Under the pieces are notes generated by a model. That model saw nothing but the letters and a program-made list of their open reading frames with translations, had not been told where the DNA came from and searched no databases. DNA of 64,000 nucleotides from JACDAN01 sp963827705 (GTDB taxonomy: Bacteria; Actinomycetota; Thermoleophilia; Gaiellales; Gaiellaceae). Positions 9,260 through 18,017 of the stretch are shown in pieces. A program made the position numbers and the translations under genes. The stretch is taken from assembly GCA_963827705.1 (NCBI GenBank), contig CAWHBN010000001.1, positions 1-64,000 of the forward strand, in the 5' to 3' direction. Position 1 is the first letter of the stretch. Each line of letters opens with the position of its first letter.

Positions 9260-10250
9260 CTAGGCCAGTTCACGGCGGTTCGCGGAGGCGGAGAGCCGCT
9301 CGAGGTCCGCGTCCACCATCATCTCGACGAGCTCGCGGAACGAGTGGCGCGGCTCCCAGCCCAGGTCGCTCTTCGCCTTCGCCGGGTCGCCGACGAGCTG
9401 GTCGACCTCGGCCGGGCGCAGGAACTCCGGGTCGGTCTTGACGTGACTGCTCCCAGTCGAGGCCGACATGGCCGAAGGCGATCTCCGCGAACTCGCGCAC
9501 CGAGTGCGTCTCGCCCGTCGCCACGACGTAGTCCTCGGGCTCGTCTCGCTGGAGCATCAGCCACATCGCCTCGACGTAGTCGCCCGCGTAGCCCCAGTCC
9601 CGCTCGGCGTCCAGGTTCCCGAGCCGCAGCTCGTCCGCCAGGCCGAGCTTGATGCGGGCGACGCCGTCGCTGATCTTCCGCGTCACGAACTCGAGCCCCC
9701 GGCGGGGCGACTCGTGGTTGAACAGGATCCCCGAGACGGCGAAGAGCCCGTACGACTCGCGGTAGTTGACGGTGATGTAGTGCCCGTACGCCTTCGCGAC
9801 CCCGTACGGCGAGCGCGGGTGGAACGGCGTCTGCTCGGTCTGCGGAACCTCGCGCACCTTCCCGTACATCTCCGACGAGGACGCCTGGTAGAAGCGGATG
9901 TTCGGATCGACCGTCCGGACCGCCTCGAGGAGCCGCGTGACGCCGACGGCCGTGAACTCGGCCGTCAGCACCGGCTGGTTCCACGAGGTCGGCACGAAGC
10001 TCTGCGCTGCGAGGTTGTAGACCTCGGTCGGCTCCGCGGTCCTCAGGGCCGAGACGAGCGAGTGCGAGTCGAGCAGGTCGCCCTGGATCAGGCTGATCCG
10101 GTCCGTGAGGTGGCCGATGCGCTCGACGTTCTCCGTCGACGCGCGTCGCGTCATCCCGGACACCTCGTAGCCTTTCTCGAGCAGGAGCTCGGCCAGATAG
10201 GAGCCGTCCTGCCCCGTGATTCCCGTGATCAACGCCCGCCGATCCGCCAC
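9260..10250 (-). CDS. gmd: GDP-mannose 4,6-dehydratase (single frameshift)
   Basis: Extended SDR with glycine motif TGITGQDGSYLAELLL at residues 8-23 and the GMD catalytic set: SSSEMYGK (Ser/Glu, about residue 128) and YGVAKAYGHY (Tyr/Lys, about residue 150). FNHESPRRGLEFVTRKI and GNLDAERDWGYAGDYVEAMW are GMD hallmarks. It makes GDP-4-keto-6-deoxy-D-mannose, precursor of GDP-D-rhamnose, GDP-L-fucose or perosamine. The main frame loses homology after GLDWEQ; the rest (HVKTDPEFLRPAEVDQLVGD to SASANRRELA) is in the next frame down to 9260. Removing one base near 9446 restores about 329 residues, the usual family length. It is the last gene of the long minus-strand operon. Confidence 0.87.
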
Positions 10251-10326
10251 CGCGCGCCACCCTATCTGAGGGTCGGAATCAGTTTGTTAACGCTCGTCCC
10301 GAGCGTCGTGGGGCGCACGACCACGT

Positions 10327-11307
10327 CTACCGCGGGCTCGCGGCCTGATCCTTCAACAGCTCGAGATCCGCCATCACCATCATCCGGACGAGCTCGTCGA
10401 AGCCCGTTTCCGCCTGCCAGCCCAGCCGGTCGCGCGCCTTGGCCGGGTCGCCGACGAGCTCCGGCGAGTCGGCCGCGCCGCGTGCAAACGACTCGTCGAA
10501 GCGGACGTGCTGCCGCCAGTCGAGCCCGACCTCGCCGAACGCCGCCGCCACGAACTCCTCGACGCTGTGAGACTCGCCGGTCGCGATCACATAGTCGTCC
10601 GGCTCCTCCTGCGACGCCATCAGCCAGAGCGCGCGGACGTAGTCGCCGGCGAAGCCCCAGTCCCGGCGAGCGGACAGGTCGCCCAGCCGCAGCTCATCCT
10701 CGAGCCCGAGGCTGATCGCGGCCGCGCCGCGGGTCACCTTTCGCGTCAGGAACTGCTCCGGGCGGCGAGGAGACTCGTGGTTGAAGAGGATCGCCGACGA
10801 AGCGTGGAGCCCGTACTGACGGCGGAACGCGCCGGTCAGGGAGTGTGCGAAGGCCTTGCCGGCGCCGTACGGCGTCAGCGGAGCGACCGGCGTCGCCTCG
10901 CGCTGCGGAACCTCGCTCGGCGCGCCGAAGATCTCGGCCGACGCGGCGTTGACGAAGCGTGCTTCCGGCCGCTCCAGGCGAACGCCGTCCAGCAGGGCCG
11001 ACACTGCGCCGACCGCGGCGGTCGACGTCCCGACCGGGTCGTCCCAGGAGGCCGGAACGAAGGAGGCCGAGGCGAGGTGGTAGACCTCGTCCGGCTCGAT
11101 GTCGCGCAGCGCCCGCCGGACGTCCTCCGCATTCGGGAGCTCGACCTCCGCGAACCGAAGCCGGTCTCGGAGCGGCGCGAGGCTCTCGTACTCCTCAGGA
11201 TTCCCCAGTACCGTCCCGAAGACCTCATAGCCCTGGCCGAGCAGCAACTCAGCGAGGTAGGAACCGTCCTGCCCGCCGATGCCCGTGATCAGCGCGCGCC
11301 GCGCCAT
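10327..11307 (-). CDS. GDP-mannose 4,6-dehydratase-family SDR, second copy
   Basis: About 326 residues from ATG 11307. TGIGGQDGSYLAELLLGQGY is the NAD(P)-binding loop; NAASAEIFGAPSEVP and YGAGKAFAHS supply the Ser/Glu and Tyr-x3-Lys catalytic residues; FNHESPRRPEQFLTRKV and RRDWGFAGDYVRALWLM match the family. It is clearly paralogous to the neighbour at 9260-10250 but diverged after the glycine loop (VLGNPEEYESLAPLRDRLRF replaces the usual RRSS-containing segment). It could be a second dehydratase or could have moved towards the GDP-4-keto-6-deoxymannose reductase (RMD) role; all dehydratase catalytic residues are kept. An open frame fuses it to the upstream transferase, but only through that gene's frameshift. 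Confidence 0.75.
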   Translation of the reverse strand: MARRALITGIGGQDGSYLAELLLGQGYEVFGTVLGNPEEYESLAPLRDRLRFAEVELPNAEDVRRALRDIEPDEVYHLASASFVPASWDDPVGTSTAAVGAVSALLDGVRLERPEARFVNAASAEIFGAPSEVPQREATPVAPLTPYGAGKAFAHSLTGAFRRQYGLHASSAILFNHESPRRPEQFLTRKVTRGAAAISLGLEDELRLGDLSARRDWGFAGDYVRALWLMASQEEPDDYVIATGESHSVEEFVAAAFGEVGLDWRQHVRFDESFARGAADSPELVGDPAKARDRLGWQAETGFDELVRMMVMADLELLKDQAASPR

Positions 11308-11351
11308 CGCGCCAGACCTTAGATGAGGGCTCTCGAAGCCACGCAGATGAC

Positions 11352-12801
11352 CTAGTACGCGCCCTTCCCGGCCGCGACCGCCGGGATCGTCCGCAAGAGG
11401 ATCGAGATGTCCAGCCAGATCGACCAGTTCTCGAGGTAATAGAAGTCGAGCCGGACGAGATCGTCGAACTCGAGGTCGGAGCGGCCGGCGATCTGCCAGA
11501 GGCCGGTCATGCCCGGGAGGACGAGGTAGCGCTTGCGGTGCCAGTCCTCGAGCAGCCGGTAGTCGCGGATCGGCAGCGGCCGCGGCCCGACGAGGCTCAT
11601 CTCCCCGCGCAGGACGTTCAGCACCTGCGGGATCTCGTCCAGCGAGAACCGCCGCAGGAACGACCCGACCTTCGTCACCCGCGGGTCGTCGCGAAGCTTG
11701 AAGAGCGCGCCCTCGGCCTCGTTCTCCGCTTCGAGCTCCGCCTGGAGGGCGGCGGCGTCGTGCCGCATCGTCCGGAACTTGAGCATCTCGAACTCCTGCT
11801 CGTTCAGGCCGATGCGCCGGTCGCGGTAGAGGACGGGCCCCTTCGAGGTGAGCTTGATCGCCGCCGCGATCGCGAGCCAGACCGGGATCCCGACGATGAC
11901 GATCAGGCCGCTGACGACGAGGTCGAAGCCGCGCTTGACGATCCAGTCCGTCCCGACGAACGCGGGCGGCCGCAGCTCGAAGAGCGGGACGCCCTGCCCG
12001 GGGATGTAGTCCGCACGCTGCGTGAGAAGCTCGGTCGTCGTCGGCGCCAGCCGGACGCGGACGCCGCGCCGGTGGGCGAGCTCGACCATCTCGAGGAGCT
12101 GGCGGTCGTCGAAGTCCGCCTCCGCGACGATCAGCTCGTCGACGGTGTGCTCGGCCAGGGTCTGCGGCAGGTTCTCCGGCCTCGACTGCGCTGACGAACT
12201 CGTAGCGGATGCCGCTCCGGCCCTCGCCGAGGGCCCGGCGAAGGTGGCCGACCCGCTCGGAGTCTCCGACCAGGACCGCCCGACGGCGCACGCCCGCCAT
12301 GCGCATGATGTCGCCGGTAATGACCTCGTAGCTCGCCCGGAGCAGCCCGACGAAGAGCCCGGTGAGCACGACCGCGGTCGGGGCCAGGCCGTACGTTCCG
12401 AACTCACGGTTCGTGCCGACTCCGTAGACGACGCCGACGAGCCCGACGAGGATCAGCGACCCGATGATCCTGCCGCCGCCGCCCCGACGCTCGCGCTCGG
12501 CGTAGAGCCCGGCGCGCCAGAAGACGAGGACCAGCACCAGGGCGAGGAACGGCAACCACTCGGACTCCGCCCGCCACAGCGCCCCCCAGAGGATCTCGTC
12601 GCCGTAGTAGAGCGCGCGCAGGACGAACGCGCCATAGAGCCCGAGGATCAGCCCGCAGAGGTCGAGCGCGATCAGCGAGAGGATGCTGAGCGCGCGGCGG
12701 ACGAACGCCGCTACCGGGCTGCCGAGGACAAGCGGGCGCGCCGAGCGGATGTCGCCGACGGAGGGCGGCGCGGCGTCCCTCGGCGCTTCTTTGGTTGCCA
12801 C
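11352..12801 (-). CDS. Undecaprenyl-phosphate sugar phosphotransferase, WbaP/polytopic PGT type (one frameshift)
   Basis: The N-terminal half (12801 to about 12185) has four to five membrane helices and a nucleotide-binding-like segment (RRRAVLVGDSERVGHLRRAL). The C-terminal half, in the next frame, carries the catalytic bacterial sugar transferase domain: GPVLYRDRRIGLNEQEFEML, KFRTMRHDA, RVTKVGSFLRRFSLDEIPQV with the Asp-Glu catalytic pair, SLVGPRPLPI and PGMTGLWQIAGRSDLEFDDL. Such enzymes start glycan synthesis by moving a sugar-1-phosphate to undecaprenyl phosphate. The two halves join near 12182-12190 (EFVSAVE to RPENLPQTLAEHTVDEL) after a one-base correction, giving about 482 residues, normal for the family. 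It lies inside the long minus operon. Confidence 0.85.
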
Positions 12802-12848
12802 GGAGCGACGAATTCTACGCTCGCCGCCCCGTGGCCTTCTCTGCGCCT

Positions 12849-14012
12849 TTACCTGGCGAAGGTCTGGAATGTGCGGTACGACGGCTTGCGCGCGCCGCGC
12901 CGCGTCATGACGCCGGACTGCCAGCCGCTGAGACGTCCCTCATCGCGGATCAGGAACCACACGAACATGTCGATCCGCCGCGTCTTCCTCGCCATCGCGA
13001 CGGCCTGCTTCATGTAGAGCGCCTGGTTGCGGTACGAGACGCCGAAGAGACGGTCGGGCGGATTCGTCTGGTAGCCGTACTCGGTGACCCACAGCCGCGT
13101 CTTTCGACCCCAGAGGCGGTTGATCTGCTTGATCAGCACGCCGATGTTCCCCATCGTCACGGCCTTCTTCGAGCGCGAGACCGTGCCCGGCTTCTCCGTG
13201 CGGTGGCCGTAGTAGGGATGGTGCGCGTAGGCGTCCATTCGCTTCACGCCCGCGCGGCGGAGCCAGGACATGAAGACGAGCGGCGACGTCGACGGCCGCG
13301 AGCTGCGCGGTGCGTCGTTGCCCCTCGGGCCCGTGGCGCCGCAGGCGACCTTCTGGCCGGCGAGCCGGGTCGACTTCACGCCGGCATAGATCGCCGAGCA
13401 GATCTTCGCGTAGTCATACGCGGCCTGGACGCGCCACTTCCGCGCGACCATCTTCCACTGCGGCTTGAGGAAGACCGGGTTGTTCGGCTCGTTCCAGGCG
13501 AGCCAGCTTCGGACGGCCGGCAGCGTGCGCTCCGGCTCGTTCTCCTGCTCCTTGACCGTGTACGTGCCGCTGTAGCGCCTCGCGGCCGCGTTCGCGAAAG
13601 AACGGAGGTCGGTCGCGCGGCGCGGGACCCGATTCCGGGCGGGACCTGCCCAGCGCGGCGTGCCGTAGATCGCAAGGACCACGCGGATCCCCTTCTTGTC
13701 GGCCTCGTCCACGACCTGGTCGACCGCGGTCCAGTTGTAGGCCGGGTCGGCGGGATCGGTCGGCTTCACAGGACGCCGCCTGGCGATTGTTGGCCAGTCG
13801 AGCGTCGTCCGGACAACGCCGGCGCGAAGCAGGCGGAGCTGGTTGAACGCCCACGTGGGGTTGCCGAGCACCTGCTGGTCGTCGTAGAAACCGAACTGCA
13901 TGCGCGTGGCGCTCGAGCCCTGTGCGGCCGAGTCGGCGTCGCGGCTCGTCGTCGCCGCGGCGACTGCTGCTGACAGGACTAAGACCAAGACCAACGTGAG
14001 GCGTTTAAACAC
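12849..14012 (-). CDS. Secreted glycoside hydrolase, clan GH-A-like (GH5/GH39 type)
   Basis: 387 residues with an N-terminal signal peptide (MFKRLTLVLVLVLSAAVAAA). The body has the (beta/alpha)8 glycosidase signature: LAWNEPNNP with the likely acid/base Glu175 and LWVTEYGYQT with the likely nucleophile Glu311; AIYGTPRWAGPA and HHPYYGH are usual in GH5/39-like enzymes. It is translated from ATG 14012, overlapping the upstream UDP-xylose synthase gene by 8 bp, so the hydrolase is embedded in the polysaccharide operon. It may trim, release or edit the polymer outside the membrane, as seen for hydrolases in other exopolysaccharide operons. The exact family and substrate cannot be decided by eye. 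Confidence 0.75.
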   Translation of the reverse strand: MFKRLTLVLVLVLSAAVAAATTSRDADSAAQGSSATRMQFGFYDDQQVLGNPTWAFNQLRLLRAGVVRTTLDWPTIARRRPVKPTDPADPAYNWTAVDQVVDEADKKGIRVVLAIYGTPRWAGPARNRVPRRATDLRSFANAAARRYSGTYTVKEQENEPERTLPAVRSWLAWNEPNNPVFLKPQWKMVARKWRVQAAYDYAKICSAIYAGVKSTRLAGQKVACGATGPRGNDAPRSSRPSTSPLVFMSWLRRAGVKRMDAYAHHPYYGHRTEKPGTVSRSKKAVTMGNIGVLIKQINRLWGRKTRLWVTEYGYQTNPPDRLFGVSYRNQALYMKQAVAMARKTRRIDMFVWFLIRDEGRLSGWQSGVMTRRGARKPSYRTFQTFAR

Positions 14013-14943
14013 GAATCTGCTCCCTTCCTAGACTGGGCAACATTCGGCGCAGGCCCTCTTCGAGCTCGATCTCCGGGGCCCAGCCGAGAATCTCCTTTGC
14101 GCGTGTGATGTCTGGTTGACGGATCTTCGGGTCGTCGACAGGCAAGGCTTCGTGGACGATTTCGCTCTTCGACTCCGTTACCCGGATTACGGTTTCCGCA
14201 AGCTCCAGGATCGTGAACTCGCCGGGATTCCCCAGGTTGACGGGCCTGTGCTCCTCGCTCGTAGCGAGCAGGTAGAGGCCGCGGATCAGGTCGTCGACGT
14301 AGCAAAAGCTCCGCGTCTGCTCCCCTTCGCCGAAGACCGTGAGCGGCTTGTGCTCGAGCGCCTGGCGCATGAACGTCGGGATCGCGCGGCCGTCGTAGGA
14401 GCGCATCCGCGGCCCGTAGGTGTTGAAGATGCGGACGATCGCCGTGTCGACGCCCTGCTGGCGGTGATACGCCATCGTCATCGCCTCGGCGTAGCGCTTC
14501 GCCTCGTCGTAGACGCCGCGCGGGCCCGTCGGGTTGACGTTGCCCCAGTAGGTCTCCGGCTGCGGGTGCACCTCCGGGTCGCCGTAGATCTCGCTCGTCG
14601 AGGCGAGCAGGAACCGGGCGCGCTTCCACTTCGCGAGGCCGAGTGCGTTGTGCGTCCCGTACGACCCGGTCTTGAGCGAGTGCAGCGGCTGGCGCAGGTA
14701 GTCGATCGGGCTGGCCAGCGCGGCCAGGTGGAACACGAGGTCGACCGGCTCCTCGATCTCGATGTAGTCGATCACGTCGTGGTTGAGGAACGTGAAGCGG
14801 TCGTCGCGGATGTGCTCGAGGTTCTGGAGCGAGCTCGACTCCAGGTTGTCGATGCAGATCACCCTGTGGCCCTGCGCGAGCAGGTACTCACAGAGGTGGG
14901 AGCCGAGGAACCCGGCTCCACCGGTCACGACGGCGGTGGCCAC
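14005..14943 (-). CDS. UDP-glucuronate decarboxylase (UDP-xylose synthase)
   Basis: 312-residue extended SDR. TGGAGFLGSHLCEYLLAQGH is the NAD+ loop and CIDNLESSS the ribose-binding end. HLAALASPIDYLRQPLHSLK, STSEIYGDPEVHPQPETYWG and GVYDEAKRYAEAMTMAYHR (Tyr-x3-Lys) are highly characteristic of UXS, as are RIFNTYGPRMRSYDGRAIPT and GEQTRSFCYVDDLIRG. It converts UDP-glucuronate to UDP-xylose, so the polymer probably contains xylose or a derived pentose. The start is ATG 14943. The gene is in the long minus operon, with a strong palindrome just upstream (14958-14974). Confidence 0.85.
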   Translation of the reverse strand: MATAVVTGGAGFLGSHLCEYLLAQGHRVICIDNLESSSLQNLEHIRDDRFTFLNHDVIDYIEIEEPVDLVFHLAALASPIDYLRQPLHSLKTGSYGTHNALGLAKWKRARFLLASTSEIYGDPEVHPQPETYWGNVNPTGPRGVYDEAKRYAEAMTMAYHRQQGVDTAIVRIFNTYGPRMRSYDGRAIPTFMRQALEHKPLTVFGEGEQTRSFCYVDDLIRGLYLLATSEEHRPVNLGNPGEFTILELAETVIRVTESKSEIVHEALPVDDPKIRQPDITRAKEILGWAPEIELEEGLRRMLPSLGREQIRV

Positions 14944-14957
14944 CGAGGGAGGGTATC

Positions 14958-14974
14958 GGCCCGCCCGGCGGGCC
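14958..14974. promoter_or_regulatory. Perfect 8+1+8 GC palindrome upstream of the UXS gene
   Basis: GGCCCGCC-C-GGCGGGCC lies 14 bp before the UXS start codon and 41 bp after the GT2 stop on the minus strand. It would fold into a very stable hairpin but has no T-run on either side. It may attenuate or process the transcript between the two genes, or only be a weak terminator. Confidence 0.45.
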
Positions 14975-15015
14975 TCTCGGATCCTTACTAACGCTTTACC
15001 GCCGAGAAATCCCTG

Positions 15016-15960
15016 CTAGCGCAGGTCTTTGTTCGACTCCATGTCGAACCACATCGCAAAGAGCGTGAACTGCGTCCCCGAGATCAGCAGCAGCGCAACC
15101 AGCGTGGCAGTACCCGCGGTGATGTCGCCGCCGAGGAAGATCCGCTCGATCGCGACCCACGCACCGAGGGCGAGGCCGAGCGTCGACATCACGATCCCGA
15201 GCGCATAGAAGAAGACCAGCGGGTGGAAGTCCCGGATCACGTACTTCTCCCGCAGCCGCCAGAAGAAGCCCTTGAAGAGCAGCCAGGCGATCGAGGGGAT
15301 GACCTTCCAGAGCTTGATTCCCGAGCGCTCGCCGACGTTGTAGATCGGCCGCGAGGAAAAGTCCCGCACCCGCGCGTTCCAGACGTTCAGGTGGACGAGC
15401 ATGTCGTTCGGGAAGCCGTAGCGCGGGTAGATCCGGTCGAGGTCGAGCTGCTGGAGCATCGGTCGTGAGACCGCCGTGAAGCCGGACTGCGAGTCGGCGA
15501 CGTGCCAGTAGCCGGACGCGATCTTCGTCAGCATCGAGAGCACCGCGTTGCCGAGGTAGCGGTGGCGCGGCATCAGTTCCCACGCCTGGCCGGTGAAGAG
15601 CCGGTTCGCCTTGGCGTAGTCGACCTCGCCGCGGGCTACGGCGGCAGCCATCGCTTCGAGGTCGTCGGGGTCCATCTGGCCGTCGGCCGCCATCACGGCC
15701 GTGACGTCGACCTTCTCGTCCAGCGCTCGCTTGTAGCCGGTGACGATCGCAGCGCCGACGCCGCGGTTCCGATCGTGCGCGATCACCTCGACGCGCGGGT
15801 CCTGCGACTCGGCCGCCCGCGCGGCCGTCGCGTCCTGCGAGCGGTCGTCGACGACGTAGATCCGGTCGACGAAGGCGGGGATCGAGGCGAGCGTGCGGCC
15901 GATCAGCTCCTCCTCGTCGTAGGCCGGGACGACGACCGCGACCCGCTTGCCGTCGATCAC
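15016..15960 (-). CDS. GT2-family polyprenyl-phosphate glycosyltransferase
   Basis: 314 residues. The GT-A domain begins with VAVVVPAYDEEELIGRTLAS, has VVDDRSQDAT and AVMAADGQMDP (DxD-type metal site, A-D-G-Q form typical of DPM1/polyprenyl-P transferases), and SQSGFTAVSRPMLQQL. The C-terminus has two membrane helices (about residues 235-262 and 275-300). Such enzymes transfer a sugar from NDP-sugar to polyprenyl phosphate. The GTG start overlaps the Wzz TAG by one base (TAGTG), indicating coupling with the chain-length protein upstream. Confidence 0.85.
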   Translation of the reverse strand: MIDGKRVAVVVPAYDEEELIGRTLASIPAFVDRIYVVDDRSQDATAARAAESQDPRVEVIAHDRNRGVGAAIVTGYKRALDEKVDVTAVMAADGQMDPDDLEAMAAAVARGEVDYAKANRLFTGQAWELMPRHRYLGNAVLSMLTKIASGYWHVADSQSGFTAVSRPMLQQLDLDRIYPRYGFPNDMLVHLNVWNARVRDFSSRPIYNVGERSGIKLWKVIPSIAWLLFKGFFWRLREKYVIRDFHPLVFFYALGIVMSTLGLALGAWVAIERIFLGGDITAGTATLVALLLISGTQFTLFAMWFDMESNKDLR

Positions 15961-16883
15961 TACGCCGTCCGGGGGCGGAAGCGGCGCTCGGCCGGCTCCC
16001 AGAGGATCGCCGCGAGCAGGCCGAGGATCAGGCCGATCAGCCCTCCGACGACGAGCGAGCGCCCGACGCTCCGTGCGGTCGTCTTCCGCGACGCCGCCTC
16101 CTGGACGACACTCGGCTGTTCGACGTTCTCGGCGAGCGAGAGCGCCTGCCTGCCCTCGAGTAGGTTCTGCGTGACGAGGCCGCGGCGCTCGACCAGCGAG
16201 CCGATCGTGGCATTGAGCGTGGTCACCCCGATCAGGCGGTCGGTGGCGCCGAGGGTCTGATCATTCTGAAGGCGGGCCAGCTCAGCCTGTGCGGCGTCGA
16301 GCCGACGCTCGCTCTCCGCCAGCTCGCGCTCGTCGGCGGCGATCCCCTCCTCGAGCGCCTCGATCTTGTCCTCGACGTACGGCGAGACAGTGGCGACGAC
16401 CTCCTGTGCGAGGAGATTCGCGGCGCGCGCGGTGACCCTGGCGTTCTGGCCGGTCACGGCGACCTCCATCAGCGGCGTCGTCCCGGCGACGGCGCGGCGT
16501 CCGGCCGGCGGCGAGACCTGGCGGCTCGTCACGTTCGCGCGGAGCTTGCCGAGATCCATGCCGCTGCGGTCCGCGACGCTCTGGAGCACCGCCTCGGAGC
16601 GCGCGATCTCGTTCACGGTGGACGGGTTTGTCGCGAGCCCGGGGACCGGCGCGCCGCCGTTCGGCGAAAACGGCTGGCCGAGATAGAGCGTCGCCTCGGC
16701 GCGGTAGACCTCGCCGCCGCCGAGCGCCAGCGCGTAGCCGACGACGAGCCCGAACAGCAGGCCGAGGACCGGCAGCCACCAGCGGCGCTTGACGGCCTCC
16801 CACCAGCCGCGGACGTCGACCTCTCGCTCGGCGTCGAGATCGAGCTCCTCTGGGGGGATTCGGCGTGCGGTTCGGACGCTCAC
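15960..16883 (-). CDS. Chain-length determinant / polysaccharide co-polymerase (Wzz-like)
   Basis: 307 residues with two membrane helices, one near residues 37-56 (WWLPVLGLLFGLVVGYALAL) and one near 270-293 (SLVVGGLIGLILGLLAAILW), bracketing an extracytoplasmic region with a heptad-rich coiled coil (about residues 168-215, many Glu/Arg/Leu). That is the Wzz/PCP topology. No cytoplasmic BY-kinase domain follows, so it is a PCP without a fused kinase. It would set polymer length together with the Wzy and Wzx encoded nearby. GTG 16883 overlaps the GT4 stop by 4 bp. Confidence 0.8.
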   Translation of the reverse strand: MSVRTARRIPPEELDLDAEREVDVRGWWEAVKRRWWLPVLGLLFGLVVGYALALGGGEVYRAEATLYLGQPFSPNGGAPVPGLATNPSTVNEIARSEAVLQSVADRSGMDLGKLRANVTSRQVSPPAGRRAVAGTTPLMEVAVTGQNARVTARAANLLAQEVVATVSPYVEDKIEALEEGIAADERELAESERRLDAAQAELARLQNDQTLGATDRLIGVTTLNATIGSLVERRGLVTQNLLEGRQALSLAENVEQPSVVQEAASRKTTARSVGRSLVVGGLIGLILGLLAAILWEPAERRFRPRTA

Positions 16884-17991
16884 AACCCGCCGACTTTAGC
16901 GAGGAGGTCGGAGTAGAGCCGCTCGTGGGCCTCCGCGATCGCGTCCCACGAGAGCGCCCGGCGGGCGGCCTCGGTGCCCTGAAACGCCTGATTCAAGGCC
17001 GCCGGATCGTCCAGCAGCTCCAGGATGGCCGCCGCGAGCGCGCTGGGGTCCTCCCGCGGCACGACGGCGCCGGCACCGTGCTCCCCGACGAGCTCTCCGA
17101 GGACGTCGCTGACGACGGCAGGCCGTCCGTGGCCCAGCGCCGTCGCCAGCGCGCCGGACGCGGACTCGCCTCCCCGGTACGGGAAGACGGCCAGCGTGGC
17201 CTCCCGCATCAGCCGATCGACCTCCTCCTGCGGCAGGTATCCGAGCCGCCACTCGATCCGGTCGGCGACGCCCAGGTCCGCCGCGAGGGCGCGGATCGGC
17301 TCCACCGGGTCGAGCGGGTCGCCGGCGACCACGAGCCTGGCATCCGGCACCTCCACGAGGGCGCGGACGAGGACGTCGAGGCCCTTGTAGCGGCGGATCA
17401 GGCCGAAGAAAAGGAGCGAGCGGCCCGCCGGCGGCTCGATCGCCGTGGGCGTATCGAAGGTCCCGTGCGGGATCCGGACGACACGCTCGGCCGGCACGCC
17501 GAACCGTGCGAGCTGGTCGGCGCCGCCGCGCGTGTGGACCACGACCCGGTCGAAGGCTCCGTACAGCGCCCGCCGCTCCTCCTCGTCCGCCTCGCCGGAG
17601 TGCGGGAGGACGTTGTGCGCGGTCAGGACGCGCGGACGCGGCAGCCGACGGGCCCAGACGAGATCTCGGCGGCCGAGCGGGAGCCACTGCACGTGGACGA
17701 CCTCCGGCCTCGCGCGGCGGAGGCGGGCCGAGCAGGAGCGCAACGCTCGGGACGTACTCGGCTGCCTTCAGCGGCACGCGAAACCTCGACCGCGGCGACC
17801 GTCGCAGCAGCCGGCTGCTCAGCGGCAGGAAGAGCTCCGAGCGCCGGTAGCCGTCCGGCTCGGGCGGATCGCCGAACGAGAACGGCGAGGTCAGGAGGTC
17901 GACGTCGTGCCCGCGCGCGGCGAGGGCCGAGGCGAGGTGGTGGTCGTACGCAGGCGAGTAGCGAGGGCGGATCGAGCAGCGCGATTCGCAT
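16880..17991 (-). CDS. GT4-family glycosyltransferase (two frameshifts)
   Basis: The N-terminus MRIALLDPP starts at ATG 17991. A frame change near 17960 gives RYSPAYDHHLASALAARGHD, VDLLTSPFSFGDPPEPDGYR and the Arg-rich loop; another near 17750 leads into RARPEVVHVQWLPLGRRDLV, VLTAHNVLPHSGEADEEERR and the C-terminal domain. VVRIPHGTFDTPTAIEPPAG, LLFFGLIRRYKGLDVLVRAL and LAVFPYRGGESASGALATAL are GT4 hallmarks. Each break is corrected by one base, and the remaining 290 codons are uninterrupted. It is the first gene of the minus operon and divergent from the gene at 18018, with only 26 bp between them. Confidence 0.75.
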
Positions 17992-18017
17992 CGGCGAACT
18001 GTGACACTACGGGCGCT

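Noticed and set aside
10327..12801. 824-codon frame fusing the WbaP-type transferase N-terminus to the second GMD-family enzyme
   Set aside because: The middle of the frame is Arg/Pro-rich shadow of the transferase catalytic domain, which reads in another frame. The fusion arises only from the frame break near 12185; the GMD-family gene has its own ATG at 11307.
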